Notes: a model not told the origin generated them from the letters alone. Shown: positions 17,156 through 26,640, numbered from the stretch's first letter. The stretch is DNA of 64,000 nt from Niastella koreensis GR20-10 (GCF_000246855.1 NC_016609.1:3596001-3660000); one strand, 5' to 3'. Program-made: numbers and translations.

Positions 17156-18403
17156 CTACGATCTGTTCAACAACATCTTCACATAGAATGAAGGCCGGGT
17201 AAGTTTTTTCCGCAGGTCAATTTCATAAAACATACACGACATCAACTCGCGCAGCTGCTTATTGCGCATGGCCGTTTTCATCAGGAGATTAAACAACCAG
17301 GTGCGATTGGCCAGCCGTTGTATTTTGGTGCTCAAACTTAATTCTGGTCCCAATACGCGATACACTTCTTCATCATATTTTTTCAGACATGCAGCCGTGA
17401 AATTATTTGCTTTTAAAGCAGCCGCGGCCTGCTGCGCAGCAATACGCCCGGAATACAATGCATTCCCAATACCTTCTCCCGTAAACGGATCTATCAGGTA
17501 CGCCGCGTCGCCCGTAAGCATATATCGTTCTCCCGAAAGCGTTCGCTTTTTACTTCCCAACGGCAATCCATAACCTTCTATGCCGCTGGCAAGGGTAGCA
17601 TTTTTAAACCGTTCTTTCATTACGGGGTCATTGGCCACAATATCCTGCATAGTCTTTTTCAGGTTCAGCTTCCTTTTTCGCACCACGCTGCTTAATATGC
17701 TAATACCTACATTGGCTTCGCCGTTGGGCAATGGAAAGATCCAGAAATACCCGGGCAATAAGGAACGCAGGAAATGCAATTCTATAAATCCATCAGCACT
17801 TAACCCGCTCACTCCTTTGTAATAAGCCCTGATGCCGGCGCAATAATGTTGCGGTTCCATATGTATGCCGGCAACTTCTTTGGTAAACGCTGAATGAGCG
17901 CCATTGGCCACGATCACCAGTTTTGCTTTTATTGAAAATGTACCTGTGGCATCCTCCAGCAAGTAACCATCGGGGTGACGGGTAAATGTATCTATCGACT
18001 GTCCCTCGAACAATTGTACATCCGGACAGCGTTTTAATTCCGTTACCAGGAAATTATCGAAGTTGATACGTTTGCAAACAAAGCCGGCAGGGATGCCGGT
18101 CTTCGACTGAGGATTATAATCGGGCTCGTAAGCTATATCGAGCGAATCGCGGCTGGGCGCCGTAAAGGTAACGCCCCAACTCCCCTCTTTTTCCTGCAGC
18201 CGGCACAGGCGTTCGCCAATGTTTTTATCGATCCGGTTCAGGGCCGTTAACACTTTTCCACTCAGGCCATCGCCACAGATCTTATCGCGGGGGAAGACGG
18301 CCTTATCAACCACCACACAAGGAATGTTGAACTGTTGCAATTGCAAAGCTGCTGCTGCTCCTGCCGGCCCGGCGCCAATTATGCAAACGTCTGTCGCTAT
18401 CAT
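17156..18403 (-). CDS. Geranylgeranyl-reductase-family FAD-dependent oxidoreductase
   Basis: 415 residues. The N-terminal FAD site is clear (CIIGAGPAGAAAALQL, residues about 7-22), followed by the family's FPRDKICGDGLSG motif near 42-54. A second FAD contact, MLTGDAAYLIDPFTGEGIGN, lies near 288-307. The spacing fits the geranylgeranyl reductase / digeranylgeranylglycerophospholipid reductase-like group of p-hydroxybenzoate hydroxylase-fold flavoproteins. In bacteria such enzymes reduce isoprenoid chains or act on menaquinone-related or pigment substrates; the substrate here is unknown. It is apparently monocistronic. No catalytic residue appears missing. Confidence 0.85.
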   Translation of the reverse strand: MIATDVCIIGAGPAGAAAALQLQQFNIPCVVVDKAVFPRDKICGDGLSGKVLTALNRIDKNIGERLCRLQEKEGSWGVTFTAPSRDSLDIAYEPDYNPQSKTGIPAGFVCKRINFDNFLVTELKRCPDVQLFEGQSIDTFTRHPDGYLLEDATGTFSIKAKLVIVANGAHSAFTKEVAGIHMEPQHYCAGIRAYYKGVSGLSADGFIELHFLRSLLPGYFWIFPLPNGEANVGISILSSVVRKRKLNLKKTMQDIVANDPVMKERFKNATLASGIEGYGLPLGSKKRTLSGERYMLTGDAAYLIDPFTGEGIGNALYSGRIAAQQAAAALKANNFTAACLKKYDEEVYRVLGPELSLSTKIQRLANRTWLFNLLMKTAMRNKQLRELMSCMFYEIDLRKKLTRPSFYVKMLLNRS

Positions 18404-18602
18404 AAGCGCGAAAGATAGGTAATAAATTGCATTTACCTACCGGGGCATATTCTGCGTCTAACTATTTATAACAATACCCACAGGGCGTTCTATGTCCGGA
18501 GGCAATTGCCTCTGAAATCACTTAGCAGGATTAACGGAATTCCCATTGCTGGCTTTTACCGCCTGCACCCGAATACCAGTGTACCCGATTTGTGTGGAAA
18601 TG

Positions 18603-18968
18603 CTACGCTACATATTGTTTTCTGTCCTTCAGAATATGCCGCATGTTCTGTTCGGCCCAGGCCGATAATTGCTGAATATGCGGCAACAGGGTTTCGCCAC
18701 GTTCTGTTAAGCGATACTCCACCCGCAACGGTACTTCGGCAAACACATGTCTGCTTACAATCCCATCCGCCTCCAGCGTCTTCAAAGTTATGGTGAGCAT
18801 TTTTTGCGAAACATCCCCGATCTCCTTTTGAATATGGCTGAACCGTACAGACCCCTTTTCACCCAGCAGTAAGATTACCAGCACCGACCATTTATCCCCC
18901 AGGCGGTCAAGCACGGTTCGTACGGGGCATTTATCTGAAGGGCCAAATTTTTCGGAGTTTTTTTTCAT
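18603..18968 (-). CDS. HxlR-family winged-helix regulator
   Basis: 121 residues, normal length. The conserved Cys of HxlR regulators is present near the N-terminus (SDKCPVRTVLDRLGDKWSV), followed by the helix-turn-helix (IQKEIGDVSQKMLTITLKTL) and the wing (VEYRLTERGETLLP). HxlR proteins are dimeric redox- or electrophile-sensing repressors. It is divergent from the NmrA-like reductase gene, the classic arrangement in which the regulator controls its neighbour. A 16-bp palindrome in the shared gap is the likely operator. Confidence 0.9.
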   Translation of the reverse strand: MKKNSEKFGPSDKCPVRTVLDRLGDKWSVLVILLLGEKGSVRFSHIQKEIGDVSQKMLTITLKTLEADGIVSRHVFAEVPLRVEYRLTERGETLLPHIQQLSAWAEQNMRHILKDRKQYVA

Positions 18969-18993
18969 TGTATATAATTGAATATCAACAACA

Positions 18994-19009
18994 GTTTCAT
19001 TTATGAAAC
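18994..19009. promoter_or_regulatory. Probable HxlR operator
   Basis: GTTTCATTTATGAAAC is a palindrome with 7-bp arms and a 2-bp centre, 25 bp upstream of the hxlR start and about 100 bp upstream of the divergent reductase. Size and symmetry fit a winged-helix dimer site; binding by this HxlR protein is inferred. Confidence 0.55.
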
Positions 19010-19031
19010 CAGGTAACCGCGCCGTGCCTTA

Positions 19032-19062
19032 TTGTGTGGCATTATCAGCCGGCATACCTTTG
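19032..19062 (+). promoter_or_regulatory. Promoter of the NmrA-like reductase gene
   Basis: TTG at 19032-19034 and TACCTTTG at 19055-19062, separated by 20 bp, match the Bacteroidetes -33/-7 consensus. The expected transcription start is near 19068, leaving a leader of about 45 nt. Confidence 0.6.
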
Positions 19063-19111
19063 GTTACTTTTTGATACTAACCATTACAAAAGTAACTTCA
19101 AATTGAAAATT

Positions 19112-19750
19112 ATGAAAATTTTATTGATCGGCGGAAGCGGCAATATAGGCCAGCGCATTGCAAAAGAAGCATTGCAAAAAGGATACTCAGTCAATTCCGT
19201 GCAAAGAAATCCGGGTAAGCTGAGCATAAAAGACCCCAACCTCACGATTACAAAAGGGGATATTACGAAAGAAACAGAATTGCAGAAACTGGTAAAAGAA
19301 GCCGATGTGGTGGTATCTGCTATTTCTCCGCACGACCTCGGCGAATTTAAACAGGCTTATACCAACCTGATCAATACGATGGAAAAAGAGCCTAATAAAC
19401 GTATCATCATCGTAGGTGGCGCCGCCAGCACCGAAATAAAACCCGGGTTAAGAATGATTGACAGCCCCGAGGCCATGGAGCACACCCCTAAAGAATGGCA
19501 CCCGGCTATCCATGCGCATGCCGAAGTATTAGGATTGTTCAAAGCTTCCAAAACAAACTGGACGTATTTTAGTCCGGCCATGATCATCGACGCTGGTGAA
19601 CGCACCGGTAAATACCGCCTGGGCGGCACCAATATGATCTTTGATGCGAATGGAAAAAGCTTTATCTCTTATGAAGATTATGCAGTGGCGTTGGTGGATG
19701 AGATCGCTAATCCTAAGCATTTGAAGCAACAAATGAGTATTGCTTATTAA
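19112..19750 (+). CDS. NmrA-like / atypical SDR NAD(P)-binding protein
   Basis: 212 residues from ATG 19112. Upstream in-frame starts are rejected because they lie within the promoter. The first residues form the nucleotide-binding motif (MKILLIGGSGNIGQRIAKEA), typical of NAD(P)H-binding atypical SDRs such as the YwnB/NmrA group. A DAGERTGKYRLGGTNM stretch near residue 165 and SYEDYAVALVDEI near 190 match that family's C-terminal part. It lacks the classical Tyr-x-x-x-Lys pair, as atypical SDRs often do. With the divergent HxlR regulator it forms a likely redox or electrophile response pair. Confidence 0.85.
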   Translation: MKILLIGGSGNIGQRIAKEALQKGYSVNSVQRNPGKLSIKDPNLTITKGDITKETELQKLVKEADVVVSAISPHDLGEFKQAYTNLINTMEKEPNKRIIIVGGAASTEIKPGLRMIDSPEAMEHTPKEWHPAIHAHAEVLGLFKASKTNWTYFSPAMIIDAGERTGKYRLGGTNMIFDANGKSFISYEDYAVALVDEIANPKHLKQQMSIAY

Positions 19751-19758
19751 ATAAATAA

Positions 19759-19820
19759 GACCTGTCAGGTAGGCGATATGAGCTTGCCAATTCAGCACGC
19801 TGAAGCTTACCTGACAGGTC
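19759..19820. repeat. 62-bp palindromic element, copy 1 (bidirectional terminator)
   Basis: The outer arms GACCTGTCAGGT and ACCTGACAGGTC form a 16-bp stem (18 bp counting the flanking AA/TT), with an inner motif ATTCAGCA. A T-tract follows the right arm and A-rich sequence precedes the left, so it can end transcription from both convergent genes (reductase and susD). A second 62-bp copy lies at 36514-36575. Confidence 0.75.
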
Positions 19821-19835
19821 TTTTCTGCTTACTTC

Positions 19836-21770
19836 TTATTTCTTCGGTTGTTCATCCGCTACTGCATCCTGCCAGTTGGTCCACATGGGAATACCGGCGT
19901 CGTAACCCGGGTAGCCTTCGTTCTGGCGAAGCCGGGCGCCGCCGTTTGCATTGATGGAGCCCTGCGGCACCGGCCAGTTGATGTTTTTCTCGGCCATGGT
20001 ATAAGCGCGGTTCTTAACCATTACTTTTCCTTTGTTATAAAAGTCATTGTAATGCTGAATGCGCTGGAACCAGTAACTGTTCTTCGCCAGGTTGTCAACC
20101 TGGTAGCTATTACCCCATTCATCGGCCTTACCACTAAGGGCTAAACTATAGGAAACCCGGCTCAACTCTGCAAAGCGGAATTCTTCCATGTTCAGCTCAC
20201 GGGCACGCTCATCCATAATATCGCCAATACCTACAGTTGTATATAACTGCGTACACTGTGCGCGTTGCCGGATCTTGTTTACATCTGCCGTAGCGCCGGC
20301 GATATCGCCCTTATAGAATTTTGCTTCTGCACGCAACAGGTAGGTTTCGGCCAGGCGATAACAATACAGATCGCCGGCGCCGCCGCGGTGGTTGGCTTCG
20401 TTCGGATTGCCGGTTTCATTTACATCTTCAATATAATATTTGTAATGCGGCCAGTCGAACCAGTTACGAACGGTATCGGTACACAACAAGGCGCCGGCTG
20501 CATTCCGCAGGCGAAGGTTTTTACCGTACCAGGCCGTACTGGCGGGGTCGTTGAATTTAAGCGAATCCATCCGCGCCCAGTTGCCAACGGTACTGTTGTG
20601 GCGCAGGTCACCGGCATCATCAATATTGTTCACCGCCCAGAGTGAATTTTGATGAAAGTAGGTAGGCCTGATGTGGGCAATGCCGCGGCCGATGGCATCC
20701 TTATAATCGAAAGCCGCCCTGAAAGAAGCACTGGAGGCTGCAAAGTACCGAACCGCCTGTTTTCCATCGGGCGCGCTGGTGCCTACGTTATCAAGAAACG
20801 GCAGCCAGTTACGCATGGAGTTCATCTTTACGCCCATATCTGTATTGTTGCGGTTGATCATCACCAGGATGGTTTCTCTATTAGCCGGTATGCCTTTGTT
20901 TTCTGGACGGTGCAGGTCCCAGATCACATTACGGGTAACCGGCCACACACTGGAATAAGGACTAACAAAATTGCCGAAGTTGGCTGTCATCAGCGAAAGT
21001 CCTGAGTTGTTGATAAGCGTATCTGCCTGGGCAATGGCTTTGTCCCATTGACCGGTAGCCAGGTAACATTTCAGCAACAGCTGGCGGCAGGATGCTTTGT
21101 TCACCAACCCTACCAGGCTCATTTTATCCTGGCTGGGTACCCACTGTACCGCATTCTCCAGGTCCTGGGTAAGCATTTGCAGAATGGCTTCACGTTTGGT
21201 GCTTTGATAATCCACCTTCGGCGCATCCAGGATCCTTGTTACCAGCGGCACATCCTTGAACCGGAACACAAGACCCATATAGTGAAAAGCCCGGTGAAAC
21301 AACGCCCGGCCCTTGTACTCATTCCTGGTGGCGTCCGACAATCCCGCCACTTTATCAATGTAGTTCAGGATCGTATTGGCATATTTCACCCCGGCATAAG
21401 CCTGTTCCCAAAAATAACCCACACGCTCAGGCTGTTCGGTTGGGGTAAGCCGGGTGGCGATGTCGGCAAAAATATTTCCATCATCTGTTTTACTGGCTAC
21501 CGCTACATCAGTGAACATATAATCGGTGCTGATAGGGAGCCCCAGATCGGTATATTCAAAATAGGTCCAGTAGGAACGGATCTGTTTATCGCAAATGGCC
21601 ATAGCCGCATCCAGCCCGCCCTGGGTAGAGAAGGTGGTTTCCGGGATGTACACCGACAGCGGATCAGGCGCCAGGTAAGATTTCTTGCAACCATATAAAC
21701 CGGCTATCAATGTGGCATACAGCAGCAGGTTCCTTATTATGGTGATTTTATTATTGTTGTTAGTTTTCAT
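19836..21770 (-). CDS. SusD/RagB-family glycan-binding lipoprotein (locus 1)
   Basis: 644 residues. A lipoprotein signal with lipobox LYGC-K appears near residues 23-28. The SusD-like N-terminal segment follows (YIPETTFSTQGGLDAAMAIC), then TPR-like helices (RALFHRAFHYMGLVFRF) and the usual C-terminal part with an AETYLLRAEAKFYKGD motif and DIMDERARELNMEEFRFAEL. SusD proteins sit on the outer leaflet and act as the substrate-binding lid of the SusC transporter. It starts 13 bp after the SusC stop and is cotranscribed with it. No glycoside hydrolase is adjacent, so the substrate cannot be read from context. Confidence 0.92.
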   Translation of the reverse strand: MKTNNNNKITIIRNLLLYATLIAGLYGCKKSYLAPDPLSVYIPETTFSTQGGLDAAMAICDKQIRSYWTYFEYTDLGLPISTDYMFTDVAVASKTDDGNIFADIATRLTPTEQPERVGYFWEQAYAGVKYANTILNYIDKVAGLSDATRNEYKGRALFHRAFHYMGLVFRFKDVPLVTRILDAPKVDYQSTKREAILQMLTQDLENAVQWVPSQDKMSLVGLVNKASCRQLLLKCYLATGQWDKAIAQADTLINNSGLSLMTANFGNFVSPYSSVWPVTRNVIWDLHRPENKGIPANRETILVMINRNNTDMGVKMNSMRNWLPFLDNVGTSAPDGKQAVRYFAASSASFRAAFDYKDAIGRGIAHIRPTYFHQNSLWAVNNIDDAGDLRHNSTVGNWARMDSLKFNDPASTAWYGKNLRLRNAAGALLCTDTVRNWFDWPHYKYYIEDVNETGNPNEANHRGGAGDLYCYRLAETYLLRAEAKFYKGDIAGATADVNKIRQRAQCTQLYTTVGIGDIMDERARELNMEEFRFAELSRVSYSLALSGKADEWGNSYQVDNLAKNSYWFQRIQHYNDFYNKGKVMVKNRAYTMAEKNINWPVPQGSINANGGARLRQNEGYPGYDAGIPMWTNWQDAVADEQPKK

Positions 21771-21782
21771 TTCACTGGTTCT

Positions 21783-24700
21783 TTAAAAGTTTACGTTTAA
21801 GCCGAAAGTCACAATCCTGGGTGCTAAGCTATTCTTGTAAGTGTTATCGGTGTTGATGGTAAAGGTTTCCACATCGCCGTAAGCCCAGTTCTTATCTTTC
21901 TTCCACAAAGCTGCATTGCGAACGTTGGCGTAGATCTTCACTTTATCAAAAGTTGCTTTGCTGATCAGCTTCAACGGCAAGGTGTACCCTACCGTAATAT
22001 TATCCAGGCGAATGAAACTTCTGTCATACAGTTTTCCGGGCGCCTGTACACCCGCAGGACCTTTCGCATCGAGCCGCGCTACATTGTTAGTGGGGTTTTC
22101 CAGCGTCCAGTAGTTTTTTTGCCAGGTGTTGGCCAGGTTGGTGATCAACGAAGTATTGTTATCCTGGTTCAGGTACAGGTTAACCAATCCTTTGGCGCCC
22201 CAATAGGAATACATATTGAAGGAAAAAGTAAAACTCTTCCAGGTAAAATCATTCCGCAGCGACCACATGATGGGCGCACTTGTTTGCCCCAGAAATTGTT
22301 TGTCTTTATCGTTATACGTAGGCGTTACAGTACCGTTGGCATTTTTAACATCATCATCGGTATAGTTATTAGCCACTTTGGGATCGCCGGGGCGTTGGCC
22401 ATATCTTGCGGCTTCTGCGGCTTCGCCCGCCTGCCAGATGCCGGTTACATTGTAGTTCCAGATAGCGCTAACCGGTTGCCCAATAAACCAGCCGTTGGTG
22501 ATATCATCTCTTTCTTTGGTACTGATAACATTCCCCTGGTTATCCAGCACAGCATCAAACACGTAATACAGGTGTTTGATGCTGTTTTTGTATTTTGAAA
22601 AACCTACCGTGGTGCTCCAGGTAAAGTTTTTGGTATGCATGTTCTGCGAACTCAGGCTAAATTCAAAACCCTTGTTCTCCACTCTGCCCAGGTTGCTGGT
22701 AATGCTGGTAAAACCTGTAAAGTTGGGCAATGCCCTGTTCATGATCATATCAACCGTAGGGGTGATATAATAATCTATAGAACCGGTTAAGCGGTTGTTC
22801 AGGAAACCAAAGTCGATCCCCGTATTGAATGACTCAGTCTTCTCCCAGTGCAGGTTGGGGTTTGCCAACCGATCGATCCGCAAATACCGGTATTGCACCA
22901 GGTTGCCGCTGTTATCGAGGTAGCCCATGGTAGTTGAGCCCGTTGTTGGCGCGGTGAGGTTGGCCAGCGCGAGGTAAGGATCGCTCAGCGAGCGGTTACC
23001 ATTTTGCCCCCACGACAATCTTAATTTACCAACGCTCATGGGTTCCCATTTAAAGAACTTTTCATTGGTAAACGTCCAGGCCACCGCGGTTGAAATAAAA
23101 TTGGCGCGCGGATTGGAGATACCAAAGGCGGAATAGCCATCACGACGGAAGGAAGCCGTAAACATATACCGGTCGTTATAGGTATAAATTAACCGGGCCA
23201 GCAAACCATCGGCGGTTTCTTTCACGTCATCCGCATCGTAACTACTTTTATTTTTATCACCGAAAAATGTTTCGTGGTACCCAAGCGCGTCACTTGGCAA
23301 AATGTTGCGGGCTTCCACCCTGTCTTTCCAAGACTGCCGTTTTTCGGCTTCCTGTACCAGTGTAACATTCAGGTGATGTTTGTCAAAAGTCTGGTCCCAG
23401 TTAATGGTATTGTTCAGCGACCAGTCGAACCGCTCGGTTTGCTCGCGGTACACCAAGCCGTTTGTGCCTTTAAAATCAGGATTCTTTGAAGACTCAAAAT
23501 ACCGTTCATGATAGAACTGGTAACGGGGTGATGCATTGAAGGAATACGTGATATTGAACGGCAGCTTCACCCTGGCCGAGAAGATGGTGTTGAACACGGT
23601 ATAAGCTTTATCACGCGCTGTATACTGGCGAATGAAATCGTAATTGTAACCGTAATTGTTTACACTGTTCTCGCCCATAGGATGCACCTGCAAGGCGCCG
23701 GTATCATCTTTATAATTGGCATAAGGACTGTTATAGATAATGGCCCGGTTCCAGTCCGCTGCGGAGTCACCTTCGTTGCGATGCTGAAAGTTAACATTGG
23801 CGCTTACATCCAACCATTTTGTCATTTTGGCTTCCAGCTTCATGTTAGACCGCACGGCTTTGAAGTCATTGCCTTTTATCAATCCCTGGTTGCTGAGATA
23901 GCCCATGGACACATAATAATTATAATTGTCAGAACCACCGGAGGCGCTGATATTGTAATCCTGGTTGCTGCCCCTGCGGAAAGTGTTATCGTACCAGTTG
24001 AACGTTTTACCGGCCAGGAAATTATTCAACACCGTACCCTGCAATAACAACCGTTTTGCCCAGATCTCCTGGTCGCCGGCTGTGCCATTGGTTGCAGTTG
24101 TATAAGCCCGCCACTGGTCTATGGTAATGCCCCATTTGGAAAGATTGGCATCGGTGGGTTCATCAAAATATCCCGGCTGGATTTTCTTATCAGATTGATA
24201 GGCTTCGTAATTACCGGTGGTGGTATTGGTGCCATACGTAGGCGCTGTGTACCAGTCATGGCGGTATTGCATATACCCTGAAGGCGTCATCACGCGGCGG
24301 TTAATGCCCATGGTGGAGATGCCATAATTGGAAGTGAAGTTAAACCGGGGTTTGCCCCGCTTTCCTTTTTTGGTGGTGATGATCAAAACACCGTTGGCGG
24401 ATTTGGCGCCATAGACGGCCGAGGCAGACGCATCTTTCAGGATGTCTATCTGCTCAATATCGTCGGGATTGATCTCCGATAATTCGCCGTAGAAGATCAT
24501 TCCATCGAGCACCAGTAAAGGATCGTTGTGGCCGGCATCGGTGTATACCGACCGTTGTCCACGGATCTGGATGGTGCCGCCGCCCTTGGCAGTGGCATCG
24601 AACCCAACGGTTACCCCTGGCGTACCACGAATGATGTCCTGTGTAGTGTTCGGGTTTTGATCACTTATTTTTTCGGGCTTGATCTGGGTGATGGAACCGG

Positions 24701-25088
24701 TGAGGTCTTTTTTCTTAACCTGGCCATACCCGATCACCACTACCTCATCCATGGACTTCTGACTTAGTTCCAGGCGGATGGATACATTACCGGTTGCCGG
24801 CACTTTAATGGTTTGGGCAACATAACCGGCAAACGAAAATGTGATACTGGCTTCGGCCGTTACTTTTAATGAGAAATGGCCATTTTCATCGGTAGTAATA
24901 CCGCGTTTTGTAGTGGACACAGTAACAGATACGCCCTTCATGGGTGAATTAAAAGCGTCCACGACTGTTCCCTCCAGCGTTCTTTCCTGCGCCAGTGAAA
25001 CAAATGGGACGGCAATTAATAGTATAATAAATAAGAAGAAGGAACCAGGAGGATGCACCATCCGGGTTGGATGCAATAATTTTTTCAT
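21783..25088 (-). CDS. SusC/RagA-family TonB-dependent outer-membrane transporter (locus 1)
   Basis: 1101 residues. A signal peptide (about 1-33) is followed by a carboxypeptidase-regulatory-like domain (TLEGTVVDAFNSPMKGVSV). The TonB box/plug follows (VVVIGYGQVKKKDLTGSI; plug motifs RGQRSVYT and DASASAVYGAKSANGVLIIT), then a 22-strand barrel ending in an aromatic residue (VTFGLNVNF). It imports oligosaccharides or peptides with the SusD partner encoded downstream. The upstream gap of 218 bp holds three copies of an ACTACGT motif and lies just after the orphan regulator gene, its likely controller. Confidence 0.93.
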   Translation of the reverse strand: MKKLLHPTRMVHPPGSFFLFIILLIAVPFVSLAQERTLEGTVVDAFNSPMKGVSVTVSTTKRGITTDENGHFSLKVTAEASITFSFAGYVAQTIKVPATGNVSIRLELSQKSMDEVVVIGYGQVKKKDLTGSITQIKPEKISDQNPNTTQDIIRGTPGVTVGFDATAKGGGTIQIRGQRSVYTDAGHNDPLLVLDGMIFYGELSEINPDDIEQIDILKDASASAVYGAKSANGVLIITTKKGKRGKPRFNFTSNYGISTMGINRRVMTPSGYMQYRHDWYTAPTYGTNTTTGNYEAYQSDKKIQPGYFDEPTDANLSKWGITIDQWRAYTTATNGTAGDQEIWAKRLLLQGTVLNNFLAGKTFNWYDNTFRRGSNQDYNISASGGSDNYNYYVSMGYLSNQGLIKGNDFKAVRSNMKLEAKMTKWLDVSANVNFQHRNEGDSAADWNRAIIYNSPYANYKDDTGALQVHPMGENSVNNYGYNYDFIRQYTARDKAYTVFNTIFSARVKLPFNITYSFNASPRYQFYHERYFESSKNPDFKGTNGLVYREQTERFDWSLNNTINWDQTFDKHHLNVTLVQEAEKRQSWKDRVEARNILPSDALGYHETFFGDKNKSSYDADDVKETADGLLARLIYTYNDRYMFTASFRRDGYSAFGISNPRANFISTAVAWTFTNEKFFKWEPMSVGKLRLSWGQNGNRSLSDPYLALANLTAPTTGSTTMGYLDNSGNLVQYRYLRIDRLANPNLHWEKTESFNTGIDFGFLNNRLTGSIDYYITPTVDMIMNRALPNFTGFTSITSNLGRVENKGFEFSLSSQNMHTKNFTWSTTVGFSKYKNSIKHLYYVFDAVLDNQGNVISTKERDDITNGWFIGQPVSAIWNYNVTGIWQAGEAAEAARYGQRPGDPKVANNYTDDDVKNANGTVTPTYNDKDKQFLGQTSAPIMWSLRNDFTWKSFTFSFNMYSYWGAKGLVNLYLNQDNNTSLITNLANTWQKNYWTLENPTNNVARLDAKGPAGVQAPGKLYDRSFIRLDNITVGYTLPLKLISKATFDKVKIYANVRNAALWKKDKNWAYGDVETFTINTDNTYKNSLAPRIVTFGLNVNF

Positions 25089-25221
25089 ACCGCAAACGTT
25101 TTGGTTAAATAGACGTTTTGATCCGTCTTAATAATAGGAGTGTCAGGGGCAAGATACCCGTCCTGTAGGGGATGATAAGGGGGGCTTTTTTGATAAAAAG
25201 GGGGCTTTTTTAACGCTGGTA

Positions 25222-25313
25222 ACTACGTCAATGACCCAAATAAGACTATTTGAAATTTATAACGGGCTCATAAATAATAAGCTGGTAAAAAAACTGACGT
25301 AGTGTACTACGTC
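25222..25313. promoter_or_regulatory. ACTACGT motif cluster upstream of susC (locus 1)
   Basis: ACTACGTCA at 25222-25230 is followed by a perfect inverted repeat at 25296-25313, GACGTAG-TGTA-CTACGTC. Together these give three copies of ACTACGT. The inverted repeat overlaps the last codons of the regulator gene and lies about 210 bp upstream of the SusC start. It is a plausible binding region for the adjacent AraC-type regulator, inferred from repetition and place. Confidence 0.45.
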
Positions 25314-26488
25314 CCGGAACGCGGGAGAATGTTTTCGTTTATGTTATACTGTTTCCCCAGGTTTTTACGGTACTTCTCGATGTACTCCGAGGGCTTTAGC
25401 CCAAACAACCGGGTAAAATGTTCCCTGAAGTGTTTGATATCCCCTATGCCTACCTGGTAGGCAGTTTCGTTTATATTGTAATTGGAGTTAATAAATAATT
25501 CAGCCGCCTTGCGTAAACGTATAAAACGTACAAATGCGTTGGCCGGCTGGCCACATACCGTCTTGATCTTCTTATTCATTTTGGAATAACTCATGCCCAG
25601 TTCATGCGCCAGGGTTTGAATGGTGAACTGTTCATCGTCGAGGTGGGTTTCCACAATGGCAATACAATTATCCAGGAAGGCTTTGTATTCTGCAGATACC
25701 TTCAGCGGGTTTTGTTGCAGCGTGATCTCGTTATAGAAATACTTCTGCAGGTTGTTTTTGCTTTTTATAAGAGCTATAACGCGGGCCACCAGCAGGTCTT
25801 TGTCGAAGGGTTTGGTTATATAGTCATCGGCGCCGCCTTCCACCCCCTGTAACCGGGTATCGGTGGAAGCACTGCCCGAGAGCAGGATAACGGGTATATG
25901 CCCCAGGGCATTATCGTCTTTGATGAGCTTACATAGATCTATACCCGTCATACCCTGCATAAACACATCGCTGATAATAATATCGGGTTGAAACTGTCGC
26001 GCCAGGGTCAGCGCTTCTTCCCCGCTCTTCGCTTCATATACGGTGAACTGTTCAGTAAAGAGGGCCGCTATATACCGTCTGATCTCCGTATTATCGTCCA
26101 CGATCAGAATGCGCTGGGTTTCGGTAGCCAATGCATCCAGGATGGTCTGGTCGCTTTTACGTTCCTGACCGGGCGTATCGGTCCAAAACACCGGATCATC
26201 TGCCCAATCGTCAATCACTACCTGCTGCCCCGCCACCAGCTGCAATTGATCAACCAGCCCCAGCATGCGTTGGGTAAGGCGCTGCGCTTCCAGTACCGCT
26301 TGCTGTTTTTCTTTCTCTGTTTGCCTGCAGTGTTTTTCGGCGCTTTCCTTTTCTTCGGTTAAGCGTAGGATTTGCCCTTCGTACTTTTGACGGCTTTGCC
26401 GCATCTTGTACCACATATAAATAAACAACAGCATCCCCGCCAGGAAAATAAGAGCAATCAGACAGGCTAAGTAATTAGGCGTGCTCAT
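25307..26488 (-). CDS. Membrane-anchored receiver-AraC regulator (orphan, hybrid-two-component-like)
   Basis: 393 residues from ATG 26488. A GTG at 26602 would add 38 residues without signal features, so I prefer the ATG. Residues about 7-27 form one membrane helix (LACLIALIFLAGMLLFIYMW), followed by a coiled coil to about 85. A receiver domain spans about 122-245 (acidic pocket ILIVDDN, phosphoacceptor in IIISDVFMQG, KPF lysine). An AraC-type HTH spans about 290-385 (FTIQTLAHELGMSYSKMNKK; NINETAYQVGIGDIKHFREH). The whole resembles the C-terminal half of a hybrid two-component system without sensor or kinase. It is upstream of SusC on the same strand, which suggests control of that locus. A separate kinase must phosphorylate it, or it acts unphosphorylated. 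Confidence 0.85.
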   Translation of the reverse strand: MSTPNYLACLIALIFLAGMLLFIYMWYKMRQSRQKYEGQILRLTEEKESAEKHCRQTEKEKQQAVLEAQRLTQRMLGLVDQLQLVAGQQVVIDDWADDPVFWTDTPGQERKSDQTILDALATETQRILIVDDNTEIRRYIAALFTEQFTVYEAKSGEEALTLARQFQPDIIISDVFMQGMTGIDLCKLIKDDNALGHIPVILLSGSASTDTRLQGVEGGADDYITKPFDKDLLVARVIALIKSKNNLQKYFYNEITLQQNPLKVSAEYKAFLDNCIAIVETHLDDEQFTIQTLAHELGMSYSKMNKKIKTVCGQPANAFVRFIRLRKAAELFINSNYNINETAYQVGIGDIKHFREHFTRLFGLKPSEYIEKYRKNLGKQYNINENILPRSGT

Positions 26489-26575
26489 GAGTATGGTCAA
26501 GCCGGCAAACAGCTTTGAGGTTTCGTTTTGGTTTACTATAAAATTAAAGATTATTTCCCACGCAAAAATTGAACC

Positions 26576-26592
26576 AGGAGGTAACCCCTCCT
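26576..26592. promoter_or_regulatory. Inverted repeat between divergent regulator and aldo/keto reductase
   Basis: AGGAGG and CCTCCT flank TAACC, a perfect 6-bp inverted repeat between the two divergent genes. It could be an operator or a leader hairpin of the minus-strand regulator. Confidence 0.3.
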
Positions 26593-26607
26593 TAATGTGC
26601 ACTTCCC

Positions 26608-26615
26608 TATCTTTG
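26608..26615 (+). promoter_or_regulatory. -7 element upstream of the aldo/keto reductase gene
   Basis: TATCTTTG matches TAnnTTTG and lies 26 bp before the start codon at 26641. No convincing -33 TTG is seen at 17-23 bp. Confidence 0.4.
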
Positions 26616-26640
26616 GCAATAAAATTTAAAGCGTCCCGAT

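Noticed and set aside
21048-21698. 216-codon plus-strand frame
   Set aside because: It is antisense to the SusD gene of locus 1 and has no domain or start signal.
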